A DNA stretch of 64,000 bases from Iningainema tapete BLCC-T55 (GTDB lineage: Bacteria > Cyanobacteriota > Cyanobacteriia > Cyanobacteriales > Nostocaceae). The stretch lies in contig NZ_JACXAE010000069.1 in assembly GCF_014698965.1 (NCBI RefSeq), forward strand, positions 1 to 64,000. The letters run 5' to 3'. Shown piece by piece: positions 54,493 to 63,736 of this stretch (positions within the stretch are counted from its first letter, which is position 1; every line of letters begins with the position of its first letter). Under the pieces are notes generated by a model. The model saw only the letters and a list, made by a program, of their open reading frames with translations. It made no database searches and was not told the origin of the DNA. The translations under genes and the position numbers were made by a program.

Positions 54493-54619
54493 TCAGGAAA
54501 GTAAAGATAAAGAAATAATTAAAAAATCTTTGTTTCAAACCGACATCTGAGATTATATAAGTATAAATAACGGGTCAGCCAAATAAAGACCTAAACAATA
54601 GCAAGTAACTATAAATTAG

Positions 54620-54660
54620 TAAAGCGTCGGTTCCTCACTTATAGAAGAACTGGCGCTTTA
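54620..54660 (+). promoter_or_regulatory. Hairpin in the leader of proB
   Basis: TAAAGCGTCGGTTC pairs imperfectly with GAACTGGCGCTTTA, ending 14 bp before the proB start. It may be a leftover terminator of the YqeG operon or a leader structure affecting proB translation. No T-run follows, and no known riboswitch is recognised. Confidence 0.5.
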
Positions 54661-54674
54661 CAATTAATCCCAAG

Positions 54675-55784
54675 ATGCCTCAAACAATTGTTGTTAAAAT
54701 TGGTACGTCTAGTCTGACTCAACCACAAACTGGTCAGTTAGCACTTTCTACTATTGCTACTTTGGTAGAAACACTGTCGTATTTACGGCAAGGGGGAAAT
54801 CGGGTAATTTTGGTTTCTTCTGGCGCTGTGGGTGTGGGTTGTGCGCGTTTGGGTTTAACAGAGCGTCCTAAAGCGATCGCTCTTAAACAAGCAGTTGCCG
54901 CAGTCGGGCAAGGTAGGTTAATGCGGGTTTATGACGATTTGTTTACTACTCTACAACAACCAATAGCCCAAGTTTTACTTACTCGTACCGATTTGGTGGA
55001 GCGCAGTCGCTACCTTAATGTGTACAACACTTTTAAAGAGTTACTGGAATTAGGAGTAATTCCGGTAGTGAATGAAAATGATACAGTCGCTGTGGAAGAA
55101 TTGAAGTTTGGCGACAATGATACTCTTTCTGCTTTGGTAGCTAGTTTGGTGCAAGCAAATTGGTTGTTTTTACTTACTGATGTAGATCGGTTGTACTCTG
55201 CCGATCCCCGCTCTTTTCCTAATGCCCAGCCGATTGCTTTAGTTAGTAGCATTAAGGAATTAACTCAACTACAAGTGCAAACAGGTTCGTCCGGTTCTCA
55301 ATGGGGTACTGGGGGCATGGCTACGAAAATCTCTGCGGCAAGGATTGCGATCGCTGCTGGAGTGCGTACAGTAATTACAGAAGGAAAATATCCTGGCAAT
55401 ATATTAAAAATTATCCAAGGTGAACTAATTGGTACTCACTTTGAACCTCACCCAGAACCAACTTCTGCCCGTAAACGATGGATAGCTTACGGTTTGATTC
55501 CCGCTGGGAAATTGTATCTAGATGAAGGAGCCGTGGTAGCAATTTCTCAAGCTGGTAAATCTTTGTTAGCCGCAGGTATTATTAAAGTAGAAGGAGAATT
55601 TGACAACCAAACCGCCGTACAATTATGTGACAACACCGGTAATGAAATTGGCAGAGGACTTGTTAACTACAACAGCACCGAACTGCAAAAAATTAGCGGA
55701 CGCCATTCCCGCGAAATTACCCAAATTTTAGGTTATGAAGGTGCAGAAACTGTAGTTCATCGCGATAACTTGGCAATTACCTGA
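54675..55784 (+). CDS. proB: Glutamate 5-kinase
   Basis: ProB phosphorylates glutamate with ATP, the first step of proline synthesis and the step inhibited by proline. The 369-residue protein has the kinase motif [13 protein letters not shown] at the start, [31 protein letters not shown] and [20 protein letters not shown], then a C-terminal PUA domain (about 275-360). It is the usual length. proA is not adjacent, which is normal in cyanobacteria. A hairpin lies in its leader. Confidence 0.96.
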   Translation: MPQTIVVKIGTSSLTQPQTGQLALSTIATLVETLSYLRQGGNRVILVSSGAVGVGCARLGLTERPKAIALKQAVAAVGQGRLMRVYDDLFTTLQQPIAQVLLTRTDLVERSRYLNVYNTFKELLELGVIPVVNENDTVAVEELKFGDNDTLSALVASLVQANWLFLLTDVDRLYSADPRSFPNAQPIALVSSIKELTQLQVQTGSSGSQWGTGGMATKISAARIAIAAGVRTVITEGKYPGNILKIIQGELIGTHFEPHPEPTSARKRWIAYGLIPAGKLYLDEGAVVAISQAGKSLLAAGIIKVEGEFDNQTAVQLCDNTGNEIGRGLVNYNSTELQKISGRHSREITQILGYEGAETVVHRDNLAIT

Positions 55785-55891
55785 TAGACACATTCAATAA
55801 ACAATGTAGAGACGTTCCCTCATCGTTCATACAAGGATTGTAGATAACTTTCGCATTATTCATCACACTTCTAGCCAATCCGTATTGCATT

Positions 55892-57472
55892 ATGGTAGAT
55901 CAAGAATCGTTAGCACAAAAGGAAAATAATAATTTTCGCCAAAATGTATTGATTGTTGGCGGGGGACCTGCTGGACTTGCCACCGCATTAATGTTGGTTA
56001 AACGTGGTTGGACAAATATTACAGTTTTAGAACAACGTGCCACTGCTGATTACTATGAACCTGACAAGTCCTTCAGTTATCAAATTGATGGTCGAGGTCA
56101 AAAATTTACGGACTTTATTGGGCTTACGGAGCGGTTATCAAAAATTAGCGTTCCAAGTACGGAATTTTACTTAACGCAAATTAAACCAACTGGCAGTCGC
56201 AAAACATCTAAATTGCCTACTGTAAATCCCAACCGGAAGACTGCTTATTGGCTGCCACGCAGAGCATTTGTACTTTTGTTATACCAAGAAATTGAACAAA
56301 ATTGGCAAGACTGCATCAACGTCTTGTTCAATGCAAAGTGTATGCAAATTAACAAAAAAGGTATAAATAATCTCAAGCAGGAAAAGTTAGAAGTTATTGT
56401 CCGTACAGAGAACGAAAGTGTTATCACATTTGAACCCAATCTTTTGATTGGTTGTGATGGTCTTAACTCCATCGTCCGCAACACTTTAAAAGATTGGCAT
56501 AAATCTACATCAGACAAATTTGAGATGAAGCTTTTTCCCTCGCCTAGTTCGTGTCTAAGATATAAAGTGTTAACTCTGCCACCAAAGTTTCCTTTGGATC
56601 ATAGTGGCAAAGAACATGCCCTGAGTACTATGGCATACGCAATTCGTGGGAGTTTGCAAGGTCGCAAGCGTTCTGTTTCTCTTGGTATATTACCAATTAA
56701 AAACCCAGAAGAACCCCGTTCTGCAAATATTATTAAATACTCAGACCACCAGATATGGGAATTGAAAAACACTGAGGAACTGTACAATTTTTTTGAGAAA
56801 GCGTTCCCACAATTGCCTGTACGTCAAATAGTATCGTTTGAAGAAGCTGAAAGATTTGCTAAAAGTGAAGGCGGTTACTTCCCCATTCCCCAGTACTGTT
56901 CTGGATTGCACTTCTTGTTAAGCCAAGAACAAACATGTCTTGAGACACCATTATCTTCAGCACCTGGAATTGTACTTTTAGGAGATACTATTCATTGTTT
57001 TCCTCCAGATATCGGACAAGGGGTAAATTCAGCATTGGAGGATGTATGCATTTTAAATGAGGCACTTTCTCAAACTAACGACGAGTTCTGGCGTGCTTTA
57101 CCTTTATACGAATCTTTGCGGTTACCTGATACAAAAGCCTTGGTCTACCTTGCCCAAACTGCTTATCCCTGGCAGTATAATCAAAACTCTCTTGGCAAAT
57201 TGCTGTGGTATGCGAACTTTTTGATGCGACTTGTACTGAGTCGGTTACTGCCATTCATATTTCATCCTCCTGCATTCTTTCTCATCCAGAATCATCAACT
57301 TTCCTATCAGCAAATTTGGGATCGGGCTAAGCACACCACTAAAACCCTTTATATACTCGGTCTAATACTCCTTTGCGGGTCGTTGGCTTTAGTATTAAAT
57401 ATGTACCCATCGTGTTGGAAGATTATAGCCATTGGTAATTTGGGCTTGACCATTGCTCCAGCCTTTTTTTAA
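55892..57472 (+). CDS. FAD-dependent monooxygenase (kynurenine 3-monooxygenase-like), C-terminus altered
   Basis: A flavin hydroxylase of 526 residues. FAD motifs are VLIVGGGPAGLATALML (near residue 20), LIGCDGLNSIVRNTL (DG motif, near 188) and VLLGDTIHCFPPDIGQGVNSALED (GD motif, near 365). Two hydrophobic stretches near the end (LLWYANFLMRLVLSRLLPFI and TLYILGLILLCGSLALVL) suggest membrane attachment, as in kynurenine monooxygenase. The last roughly 23 residues (from about 57400) are antisense to the macro-domain remnant on the other strand, so the original end has probably been replaced. The substrate is not known. It stands alone. Confidence 0.85.
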   Translation: MVDQESLAQKENNNFRQNVLIVGGGPAGLATALMLVKRGWTNITVLEQRATADYYEPDKSFSYQIDGRGQKFTDFIGLTERLSKISVPSTEFYLTQIKPTGSRKTSKLPTVNPNRKTAYWLPRRAFVLLLYQEIEQNWQDCINVLFNAKCMQINKKGINNLKQEKLEVIVRTENESVITFEPNLLIGCDGLNSIVRNTLKDWHKSTSDKFEMKLFPSPSSCLRYKVLTLPPKFPLDHSGKEHALSTMAYAIRGSLQGRKRSVSLGILPIKNPEEPRSANIIKYSDHQIWELKNTEELYNFFEKAFPQLPVRQIVSFEEAERFAKSEGGYFPIPQYCSGLHFLLSQEQTCLETPLSSAPGIVLLGDTIHCFPPDIGQGVNSALEDVCILNEALSQTNDEFWRALPLYESLRLPDTKALVYLAQTAYPWQYNQNSLGKLLWYANFLMRLVLSRLLPFIFHPPAFFLIQNHQLSYQQIWDRAKHTTKTLYILGLILLCGSLALVLNMYPSCWKIIAIGNLGLTIAPAFF

Positions 57473-57758
57473 CTTATCACATACTTCTGTTAGCTGAGAA
57501 CCAGCCGCCCGATGAATGGCACGATCTACATAACCCGCACCCGAAAACCATTCATCGGTGGGGTTGACGATCGCATCCACCTTTTGTTCAGTAATATCAC
57601 CTTCGATCACCGCTATTCTACTGCTGATGTAGCTTTGGCTAATCGCTGTAAAGGTTCCTAACGCCTTAGACTTGAGGTTTTTTAACGCTTCATCCGCTGA
57701 TTGATAACGCTGTCGGAAGTCATAACTGATAGCGTCCACCCAATATTTTCCTTTGCAT
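57395..57758 (-). pseudogene. Decayed Ser/Thr kinase-macro domain gene
   Basis: A first frame from an ATG at 57758 encodes MQRKILGGRYQL and stops, which is the start of a typical cyanobacterial Ser/Thr kinase. A second frame starts at once with YDFRQRYQSADEALKNL, the kinase's far C-terminal end, so the catalytic domain has been deleted. The same frame goes on into a macro domain: VIEGDITEQKVDAIVNPTDE, SGAGYVDRAIHRAAGSQL, ending at GYNLPTRWV where macro proteins would have about 70 more residues. The end is buried in the monooxygenase gene on the other strand. This is clearly dead: it lacks the kinase and half of the macro domain. Confidence 0.78.
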
Positions 57759-57984
57759 TACTATGCTACCTGCTTAGAAGCAGTGCGATCGCTCTTTCTC
57801 AATAAAATTTTATCAGAATGCGCTCTACTACAGACCAGTAGCACGGGTATTAAAACTACTTATTGGTAAATAAATGTAAAATTTTGTAACTAAATGTTGA
57901 AAAAACGCCTCACTGGCTGGAACAAGATTGCATCGGCGGTAGTTGTTTTAAAATAGACTTTAAAAGCACTGCGTTAAGATAACT

Positions 57985-58287
57985 ATGCTAAAAACAGATA
58001 TAGCTCAGAAATTTGAGGAATTAGCTGCTATGTGGGAATTAGAAGTGAATGGTTCATCGTTTGTTGGTGAAAAAACAAGTCATAGTGCATATCAGCAGAT
58101 TATAGAAATGGGACATGCAGCCATACCTTTGATATTGAAAGAACTGGAGACTAGACCAAATCATTGGTTTGCAGCACTAAGAGCTATTACGGGTGAAAAT
58201 CCTGTACTACCAGAACAGCGTGGAAAAATCAAACAAATGGCAGCAGCTTGGCTCCAGTGGGGGAAAGAACGCGGGTATAAATGGTAA
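57985..58287 (+). CDS. Small unrecognised helical protein
   Basis: A 100-residue soluble protein with HSAYQQIIEMGHAAIPLILK and HWFAALRAITGENPVLPEQR, ending MAAAWLQWGKERGYKW. The pattern, in which small helical proteins of this type lie just upstream of the following gene, is familiar from several cyanobacterial genomes, so the two are probably a pair. It ends 6 bp before the next start. No nuclease or DNA-binding motif is seen; a toxin-antitoxin or immunity role is possible but unproven. Confidence 0.72.
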   Translation: MLKTDIAQKFEELAAMWELEVNGSSFVGEKTSHSAYQQIIEMGHAAIPLILKELETRPNHWFAALRAITGENPVLPEQRGKIKQMAAAWLQWGKERGYKW

Positions 58288-58293
58288 AATGAA

Positions 58294-58748
58294 GTGTCGA
58301 GAATAGATTCTTGGATTGCAACTTATTGCCCAAACTTATCTCCTAGTTCTTATCAAATCACTAGTTCTGCAACACCGGATTACAACTGCATTGCATGGAG
58401 TGCAGAGTCAGACGACAGCTGGTGGGACCCTACAGATCCAGATACGTATTGGCCCTCTGAAGTACCGAGGGAATTAACATTAAATGCTTTTATTCAGGTA
58501 TATCAAACTCTTGGGTATATGCTTTGCGACAGTGTTGAATTGGAGCCGGGATTTCAAAAAGTTGCAATATATACCAAGCCTTTAGGGGAACTAAATGGTT
58601 ACAGACTCACGTAGCTAGGCAGTTACCGAATGGCAGATGGACTAGTAAGCTGGGCAACCTTGAGGACATAGAACATGAACTTGATGGATTGAGGGGCTTT
58701 TACTACGGAGCAGTAGCACTGGTATTAAAAAGACCTATTGATAAGTAA
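58294..58748 (+). pseudogene. Frameshifted partner protein (DUF7689-like)
   Basis: The first 106 codons (SRIDSWIATYCPNLSPSSYQ, DYNCIAWSAESDDSWWDP, VAIYTKPLGELNG) run into a TAG at 58612-58614. In the next frame the protein continues as THVARQLPNGRWTSKLGNLE followed by LDGLRGFYYGAVALVLKRP, ending with a TAA at 58746-58748. Family members have these parts in one chain of about 150 residues, so a single-base frameshift near 58580-58600 has split it. DYNCIAW and HVARQLPNGRWTSKLG look like the conserved core. It follows the helical protein by 6 bp with a GTG start. The two-gene system is therefore probably inactive here. Confidence 0.72.
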
Positions 58749-58757
58749 GCGTAGACT

Positions 58758-58890
58758 CTACAAAGTATCAGGGTCAATATTTAATTCTCGCAGCTTCTCT
58801 GCTAAGCGATCGCCACTTTGCTTTCCTTTTTGGGCAACTTCTTGAGGTGTGGGAACGTTCTTAATGTAAAGATTTGTAACGTTATTGGTA
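58758..58890 (-). pseudogene. C-terminal remnant of a Uma2-family protein
   Basis: About 45 codons on the minus strand encode NVPTPQEVAQKGKQSGDRLA and then EKLRELNIDPDTL with a stop at 58758. This resembles the typical tail of cyanobacterial Uma2 (restriction-like) proteins, whose ends read AEKLRELGINPD-like. The core domain is missing, so it is a fossil. Confidence 0.6.
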
Positions 58891-58970
58891 AATTCTTACA
58901 TAAAAACTGAAGAACAAATAGATAGACAATTAAGCCCTATACCAATTCTTTATGAAGATACACATTGTTA

Positions 58971-59024
58971 AAACCCCCCTGTAGTCCCCCCTTCGCAAGG
59001 GGGACGGCGTAAGCCGGGGGGTTT
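58971..59024. repeat. Inverted-repeat hairpin, C-rich and G-rich arms
   Basis: AAACCCCCC at one end and GGGGGGTTT at the other, with an inner CCCCCCTTCGCAAGGGGG hairpin. It is a typical cyanobacterial dispersed repeat (MITE-like). Confidence 0.8.
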
Positions 59025-59073
59025 GATTGCGGTAAACCTAGATTGAGGAGTATTAGTAACAAGAGGGGAGGCG

Positions 59074-59409
59074 GTGAACAATTCAATCTTGATAATTGCT
59101 GGTATATCCATTACCGTTGGTCTTTTTTGTGGTGTGTTGGTGGTGTGGTTAATTTACATCCAACGGCGAAATCAAGTTGTAGATAGTTTAGTACGCACCA
59201 ATCATGTAGTCGGTCGTTTTGGCACTGTGGAAATTCCTTTTGATCGCAGCAGTCAAGGAAAGGTGCGCGTTCATATTAAAGGTTCTTTGATTGATTTCGT
59301 CGCTTTTACCGACGACAACAGAGAATTTAGGACAGGCGATCGCGTATTAATTATAGACATGAAGGGAAATAAGGTATGGGTTGTATCTGAAACCTGTGAA
59401 ATACCTTAA
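59074..59409 (+). CDS. NfeD-like membrane protein with OB-fold domain
   Basis: A 111-residue protein. One N-terminal membrane helix (SILIIAGISITVGLFCGVLV) is followed by a small beta-barrel (about 45-105: RFGTVEIPFDRSSQGKVRVH, GDRVLIIDMKGNKVWVVSE), as in short NfeD proteins. These are partners of flotillin/SPFH proteins in membrane microdomains. The GTG start has GGGGAGG upstream. The first flotillin gene begins 40 bp later. It lacks the ClpP-type protease of long NfeD. Confidence 0.82.
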   Translation: MNNSILIIAGISITVGLFCGVLVVWLIYIQRRNQVVDSLVRTNHVVGRFGTVEIPFDRSSQGKVRVHIKGSLIDFVAFTDDNREFRTGDRVLIIDMKGNKVWVVSETCEIP

Positions 59410-59449
59410 CAAGAAAGGCATTAAATTACTGTGTAACTAACAAACAAGT

Positions 59450-60820
59450 ATGACTCAACCGCAATTTAAATCTTTCTTTGAACATGATGTTGTCGTAGTA
59501 CAACTAGCTCAAACCTCGCCAATTTTGCCCAACACTAACGAGAAAAACAACATTGAAGGGCTACTTTTTACTAGCATTCCCATTGCCCTGTCGATATTTG
59601 GTGTTTTCTTATTCGTGTGGTTTCTCAAATCCTTTCTGTGCGTTTGCTCACCTAACGAACTCCTGATTATCTCAGGGCGCAAACGACGCACCCAAGATGG
59701 GCAAGAAGTAGGCTACCGAGTGTTAGCAGGAGGGAGAGCCATTCGTATTCCCATCGTTGAGACAGTCATGCGCATGGATGTTACAACAATGCCAGTACGT
59801 GTGGAAGTGCGCAACGCCTATGCGAAAGGAGGAACGCCCTTGAATATTCAGGCGATCGCCAATGTCAAAATTTCTACCGATCCAAACGTTGTGGGAAATG
59901 CGATTGAAAGATTTCTGAATAGCGATCGCTCAGAACTTGCTCGTGTCGCCCGCGAAACCTTAGAAGGTTACCTCCGGGGTGTTGTTGCCACCCTCACACC
60001 TGAAGAACTCAATGAAGATCGCCTCAGCTTTGCCGAACGCATTGCTTCTGATGTCAGCCGCGATCTTACCAAACTAGGACTACAACTAGACACCCTGAAA
60101 ATCCAAAGTGTTTCTGACGATGTAGACTATCTCAAATCCTTAGGACGCAAGCAAATTGCCGTAATTATTCGCGACGCAGAAATTGCCGAAAGTAATGCTC
60201 TAGCCATAGCAGAACAAATAGAAGCTCAATGTGAAGAACAAGCTTCTGTTGCCAAAACCCAAGATCGAATTATCGTACTCGAACAAGAAAACGAACTGCG
60301 CAAAATCAAGGCAAAGCTAGAACAAAAAGCGCGTTCCGAAGAAGAAATTACTAAAGCAGCCGCCAAAGAAAAGAAAGCAAAAGCTGAACAACTACTACAA
60401 ACACTGCGCTCCGAGTTAGAACGCTTGCGCCTAGAAGCAGATGAAGTACTACCAGCACAGGCTCAACAACAAGCACAAGAACTTCGCGCCAGAGGGCAAG
60501 CGGCTCAACTCGAAGAAACAGCCAAAGCCGCTGCATTAGTCAATGACATCCTTTCTCAAGTGTGGCAACAAACAGGATCTGATGCTTCTGAATTGTTCTT
60601 AATTCAGCAAATTGAAATGGTACTCCAACAAGCTGTGCAAATTCCCAAACGAATTCAACTTGATAAAGTGAACGTGATTGACAACGGCGATGGTCAATCT
60701 TTGGCAAGTTTAGTTAACGTCTATCCAGAAATAATGATTCAGTTCCTGGAAAATGTCAATCGCACTCTTGGTATTAATGTTGCTGGGACTCTTAGTTCTC
60801 GAAACCCGGTTTCTTCATAA
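59450..60820 (+). CDS. Flotillin-like SPFH-domain protein 1
   Basis: A 456-residue flotillin. It has an N-terminal membrane helix (IPIALSIFGVFLFVWFLKSF) and a SPFH domain (about 70-240; NELLIISGRKRRTQDGQEVG and RVEVRNAYAKGGTPLNIQAI), then a long Ala/Glu/Gln/Lys coiled coil (about 240-390), as in flotillin. Flotillins gather proteins in membrane microdomains. A second flotillin follows 63 bp later, and the two are similar enough to be a duplicated pair or a hetero-oligomer. The first 30 residues are not typical of the family. Confidence 0.92.
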   Translation: MTQPQFKSFFEHDVVVVQLAQTSPILPNTNEKNNIEGLLFTSIPIALSIFGVFLFVWFLKSFLCVCSPNELLIISGRKRRTQDGQEVGYRVLAGGRAIRIPIVETVMRMDVTTMPVRVEVRNAYAKGGTPLNIQAIANVKISTDPNVVGNAIERFLNSDRSELARVARETLEGYLRGVVATLTPEELNEDRLSFAERIASDVSRDLTKLGLQLDTLKIQSVSDDVDYLKSLGRKQIAVIIRDAEIAESNALAIAEQIEAQCEEQASVAKTQDRIIVLEQENELRKIKAKLEQKARSEEEITKAAAKEKKAKAEQLLQTLRSELERLRLEADEVLPAQAQQQAQELRARGQAAQLEETAKAAALVNDILSQVWQQTGSDASELFLIQQIEMVLQQAVQIPKRIQLDKVNVIDNGDGQSLASLVNVYPEIMIQFLENVNRTLGINVAGTLSSRNPVSS

Positions 60821-60823
60821 CCT

Positions 60824-60852
60824 GTAAAGACGCCCCACCGGGGCGTCTCTAC
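60824..60852. repeat. Palindromic dispersed repeat between the two flotillin genes
   Basis: GTAAAGACGCCCC and GGGGCGTCTCTAC ends around an ACC centre, from the GTAGAGACG family. It lies in the gap within the operon, and its hairpin could affect how much of the second flotillin is made. Confidence 0.83.
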
Positions 60853-60883
60853 GATTCCTATCTCTTTTAAAAGGATAAAATTT

Positions 60884-62101
60884 ATGGAAATCATTGCATT
60901 ACTATTAGGAATTTTTGGTGCTGGTACTGGGGCTGCATTTTGGGTTATTCGTAATTTATACTACATATGTCAACCCAGTGAGGTGTTAATCTTTGCCGGT
61001 AATCGTACCCCACTTGCTGATGGACGTGCTGTAGGATACCGCTTGGTTAAAGGTGGTAGCAGTATACAGGTTCCTCTTTTAGAGCGTACCTTCCGCATGG
61101 AACTGACTAACATGATTATTGAATTACGGGTATCAAATGCATACTCTAAAGGCGGGATTCCCTTGACAGTGGAAGGCGTGGCTAATATTAAGATTGCAGG
61201 AGAAGAACCGACAATTCATAATGCGATCGAACGTCTTTTAGGTAAAAGTCGTAAGGACATCGAACAATTGGCAAAAGAAACTTTAGAGGGAAATCTGCGG
61301 GGGGTACTAGCTAGTTTGACACCAGAACAGGTGAACGAAGATAAAATTGCCTTCGCTAAAACTTTGCTGGAAGAAGCTGAAGACGACTTGGAAAAATTGG
61401 GATTAGTACTCGATACCTTACAAATTAAGAATATCTCTGATGAGGTTCGTTACCTAAATTCAATTGGACGCAAACAGCAGGCGGAATTGTTGCGCGATGC
61501 CCGTTCAGCAGAAGCCCACGCCCAAGCTGAGGCGACAATCAAGGCATCAGAAAATCAGCGGATTACAGAACTCAGAAGAATAGCGCGAGATTTGGAAGTT
61601 GCTAAAGCAGAAGCCGAACGCAGAGTTAGAGATGCATTAACTAAGAGAACAGCGATGATAGCTGAAGTAGAAGCAGTGGTGGGAGCAGAAGTAGCGCGAG
61701 TACAAGCTGAGGTGGCAGTGCAAACTGAGCGGATTAAGCAAGTGGAACAGCAGTTACAGGCAGATGTGGTAGCACCAGCAGAAGCAGAATGCCAAAAAGC
61801 GATCGCACTTGCCAAGGGAGATGCTGCTAAAATTGTAGAAGACGGCAAAGCACAAGCCGCAGGTACACAGCGCTTAGCTGAGTCATGGAAAGCTGCGGGT
61901 GCTTCAGCAAGAGAAATCTTCATTTTCCAGAAACTAGAACCACTTTTAGAAATTATGGCAGCAGGAGTACCTACTGTTGAAGTAGAAAACTTAACTGTGA
62001 TTGATGCTACCAATGGCAACAACGTCACAAAAATGGCTTCATTCTTTGAGCAGTTACATCAAACTACTGGTGTAGATGTCAAGAAGTTGGTAGGTAATTA
62101 A
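60884..62101 (+). CDS. Flotillin-like SPFH-domain protein 2
   Basis: A 405-residue paralogue of the preceding protein. It has the N-terminal hydrophobic IIALLLGIFGAGTGAAFWVI, SPFH motifs (SEVLIFAGNRTPLADGRAVG, RVSNAYSKGGIPLTVEGVAN) and a coiled coil with QAEATIKASENQRI and AEVEAVVGAEVARVQAEV. The C-terminal end matches that of its neighbour (REIFIFQKLEPLLEIM). The stop codon lies in the first bases of a palindromic repeat (62100-62164). It is probably a partner of flotillin 1. Confidence 0.92.
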   Translation: MEIIALLLGIFGAGTGAAFWVIRNLYYICQPSEVLIFAGNRTPLADGRAVGYRLVKGGSSIQVPLLERTFRMELTNMIIELRVSNAYSKGGIPLTVEGVANIKIAGEEPTIHNAIERLLGKSRKDIEQLAKETLEGNLRGVLASLTPEQVNEDKIAFAKTLLEEAEDDLEKLGLVLDTLQIKNISDEVRYLNSIGRKQQAELLRDARSAEAHAQAEATIKASENQRITELRRIARDLEVAKAEAERRVRDALTKRTAMIAEVEAVVGAEVARVQAEVAVQTERIKQVEQQLQADVVAPAEAECQKAIALAKGDAAKIVEDGKAQAAGTQRLAESWKAAGASAREIFIFQKLEPLLEIMAAGVPTVEVENLTVIDATNGNNVTKMASFFEQLHQTTGVDVKKLVGN

Positions 62102-62164
62102 CCACAGATAAACACAGATGCACACCGATATTTTATCTGTGTTTATCTGTGTCCATCTGTGGTT
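62100..62164. repeat. Palindromic dispersed repeat (CCACAGATAAACACAGAT family)
   Basis: AACCACAGAT and ATCTGTGGTT ends with internal repeats, the same family as 35615-35679. It overlaps the stop codon of flotillin 2 and lies before the AAA gene. Confidence 0.88.
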
Positions 62165-62188
62165 CAAATTTTTTATTATTATTAAACT

Positions 62189-63652
62189 ATGTTAATTTTT
62201 GAAGAATATTTTCAAGACAATCGCCACAACTGGCTAACAAAAGATAGTAATGAATGCAGCCTCTGCCTGGAGGCTAATTACTATATATTTGAACACAAAC
62301 GCCCCGGTAACGGTTCGTGGCTAACGTGGCAATCTGCCGATTTCTTCTATGACAAACCTGAATTTCATATTCATGTTGTCTTAGAGAAAGTTACTGGTGT
62401 ATTAAATCATGGATATGGTTTTATCTGGGGACTAGCCGATAACAAAAACTTCTTTGAATTTGTGATTACTGACAGCGGATACTACCAAATTGCGCAACAT
62501 GAAAATGGTAGTTTCAAAGAGCATATTGCCTGGAAACGCTGTTATGAAATTCGCCGCACCAACACTATGAATGTGCTGGAAATTCGCCGCGATGGGAAGA
62601 ATATAGAGTTTTACATTAATAGTTTTCTTGTCGAAAAACTTTGTGCCGATACTATGACACAAGTATCTGGTCAAAAGTTTGGCTTTATTATCTACGACAA
62701 CACAAAAATTAAAGTACACAGTTTGGTTATTAGTGGTTCTAGTGTGGAAAGCACCCGTCTAGGTAATAGTGATGATGCCACAAAATCATCTTTTGTTCAA
62801 CATGAGCCGCCTGTTGATGATACCTTAGAAAAAGTATTTGCTGATTTAAAATCTTTGGTTGGACTTGAACAGACTAAGCAGCAATTGTTCTCTTTGGCAA
62901 ATTTCTTGAAAGTACAAACTGAACGCAAGACGCGAGGACTCAAAACAGTAGATACATCACTACACCTCGTTTTGTCTGGTCCACCAGGTACAGGTAAGAC
63001 TACTATAGCGCGATTAGTAGGTCGCTTGTACAAACAACTTGGTCGCCTCCAGCATGGACATGTGGTGGAAACCGATCGCGCTGGCATTGTTGGTGGTTAT
63101 ATCGGACAAACAGCTTTGCGTGTAGCTGATGCAGTCAAGCAATCCTTAGAGGGTGTACTGTTTATCGATGAAGCTTATGCCCTTGTACCAAAAGATGGCT
63201 CTTCTAGCGATTTTGGTCATGAAGCAGTACAAGCTTTACTCAAACGTATGGAGGATCACCGCGATCAATTAGCTGTGATTGTCGCAGGCTATCCTGAGGA
63301 AATGGAATATTTCATGACTTCAAATCCGGGTTTACAATCTCGCTTTAGTCGATTGTTTTACTTTGATGACTATACACCAAATGAACTAGTTTTAATTTTT
63401 GGAAAATTCTGTTATGACTATGGATATACTTTGGATATTTCTGCACGGATAGCTGTGCAAAGAATTTTTGAAAATGCTTATGCTCATCGGGATAAAAATT
63501 TTGGGAATGGGCGATTTGCTCGGACTATGTTTGAATTAACAATTGAAAAACAGGCAAACAGAATCGCAAATTGTCTTGAGCAAATGGATGACTTAGCAAT
63601 TTCTTTAATTAAAGCAGAGGATTTGGTAGTTTCTGATTTAACAGGTTCTTAA
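62189..63652 (+). CDS. AAA ATPase of the CbbX/SpoVK type with an N-terminal LamG-like domain
   Basis: A 487-residue protein. Residues 1-190 form a jelly-roll-like beta domain (FEEYFQDNRHNWLTKDSNEC, FIWGLADNKNFFEFVITDSG, MNVLEIRRDGKNIEFYINSF), like concanavalin/LamG-type sugar-binding folds. Residues 215-470 are an AAA domain close to CbbX: Walker A LVLSGPPGTGKTTIARLVG, Walker B VLFIDEAYALVP, GGYIGQTALRVADAV, and the arginine-finger region FMTSNPGLQSRFSRLFYF. No transmembrane helix is present. It follows the flotillin genes by about 90 bp with a repeat between. The role is unknown; remodelling of a membrane-bound partner is one possibility. Confidence 0.88.
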   Translation: MLIFEEYFQDNRHNWLTKDSNECSLCLEANYYIFEHKRPGNGSWLTWQSADFFYDKPEFHIHVVLEKVTGVLNHGYGFIWGLADNKNFFEFVITDSGYYQIAQHENGSFKEHIAWKRCYEIRRTNTMNVLEIRRDGKNIEFYINSFLVEKLCADTMTQVSGQKFGFIIYDNTKIKVHSLVISGSSVESTRLGNSDDATKSSFVQHEPPVDDTLEKVFADLKSLVGLEQTKQQLFSLANFLKVQTERKTRGLKTVDTSLHLVLSGPPGTGKTTIARLVGRLYKQLGRLQHGHVVETDRAGIVGGYIGQTALRVADAVKQSLEGVLFIDEAYALVPKDGSSSDFGHEAVQALLKRMEDHRDQLAVIVAGYPEEMEYFMTSNPGLQSRFSRLFYFDDYTPNELVLIFGKFCYDYGYTLDISARIAVQRIFENAYAHRDKNFGNGRFARTMFELTIEKQANRIANCLEQMDDLAISLIKAEDLVVSDLTGS

Positions 63653-63736
63653 AAACCATTTAATCAATAAATTGTAAGGTGAAGTGATGAATGTATAGTG
63701 TTTGACTCTCAAACTTCACCTTCAGAGGATCTACCG

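Larger units (their letters stand above)
58749..59073. other. Intergenic region before the flotillin operon
   Basis: It contains a Uma2-type coding remnant (58758-58890), the C/G-rich hairpin repeat at 58971-59024 and the promoter region of the NfeD-flotillin operon. No complete gene was found. Confidence 0.55.

Noticed and set aside
54493-54674. Riboswitch before proB
   Set aside because: Only a simple imperfect hairpin is seen; it fits no known riboswitch pattern.
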